Source: a virus
Direction: 5' to 3' (one strand)
IMG/VR virus record: IMGVR_UViG_3300044940_000097
Location: 1-31,673 of that record
Length of the DNA: 31,673 nucleotides
The notes under the pieces were generated by a model that did not search any database, was not told the origin of the DNA, and saw nothing but the letters and a program-made list of their open reading frames with translations. Positions 31,663 to 31,673 of the stretch are shown in pieces; within the stretch, counting starts at the first letter, position 1; each line of letters begins with the position of its first letter. The position numbers were made by a program, and so were the translations under genes.

Positions 31663-31673
31663 TGCAGCCTTGA

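Noticed and set aside
1-31673. CRISPR arrays, tRNA genes, insertion sequences and integrase
   Set aside because: No regular short repeats with spacers, no cloverleaf-like sequence, no transposase or recombinase motif was seen. tRNAs were searched only by eye.

Overview
The window looks like part of a large, lytic, contractile-tailed bacteriophage (Caudoviricetes, myovirus type) whose virion proteins are distantly T4-like. Every gene I accept lies on the minus strand, so transcription runs from the right end of the window to the left. Genes are tightly packed, with many ATGA or TGATG overlaps and good Shine-Dalgarno sites. I saw no tRNA, rRNA, CRISPR array, insertion sequence or integrase. The host cannot be read from the sequence.

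Layout, right to left. (1) 31662-27073: replication and nucleotide metabolism. It holds a dCTP-deaminase-like protein, a DnaG-type primase with an extra zinc ribbon, a protein with two divergent ThyX-like units in tandem, and several unknowns. (2) 26968-26041: two small genes, one a coiled-coil protein with a C-terminal membrane anchor. RNA hairpins cover the start region of both genes. (3) 25977-22384: a sigma70-like promoter, then an unknown gene, a possible small terminase and the large terminase. (4) 22361-13998: head module. It holds a portal protein interrupted by an intein, an unknown, an acidic/basic repeat protein, a small basic protein, a prohead protease fused to a long coiled-coil scaffold, and the major capsid protein. 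Factor-independent terminators flank the protease-capsid pair. (5) 13858-5808: neck and connector region, plus unknown head-associated proteins. It includes a putative adaptor, a 2H phosphoesterase, a Cys-rich protein, very basic proteins and a protein with an RNA polymerase alpha-CTD-like helix-hairpin-helix tail. (6) 5797-1: tail module. It holds a sheath enlarged by beta-domain insertions, a tail tube protein, a second tube-like paralogue, a strong hairpin and promoter region, and the start of a probable tail-assembly or baseplate protein that runs off the left edge.

How the genes fit together: the terminase packages DNA through the portal into a prohead. That prohead is built on the scaffold domain and matured by the protease domain of one polypeptide. 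Neck proteins then join the filled head to a sheath-and-tube tail. The nucleotide genes probably supply or alter dNTP pools. The points most worth a second look are the decayed-endonuclease intein in the portal, the tandem ThyX-like protein, a beta-domain shared by capsid and sheath, the repeated presence of strong RNA hairpins over start sites or inside genes, and a large basic protein whose repeats may be cut by the prohead protease.
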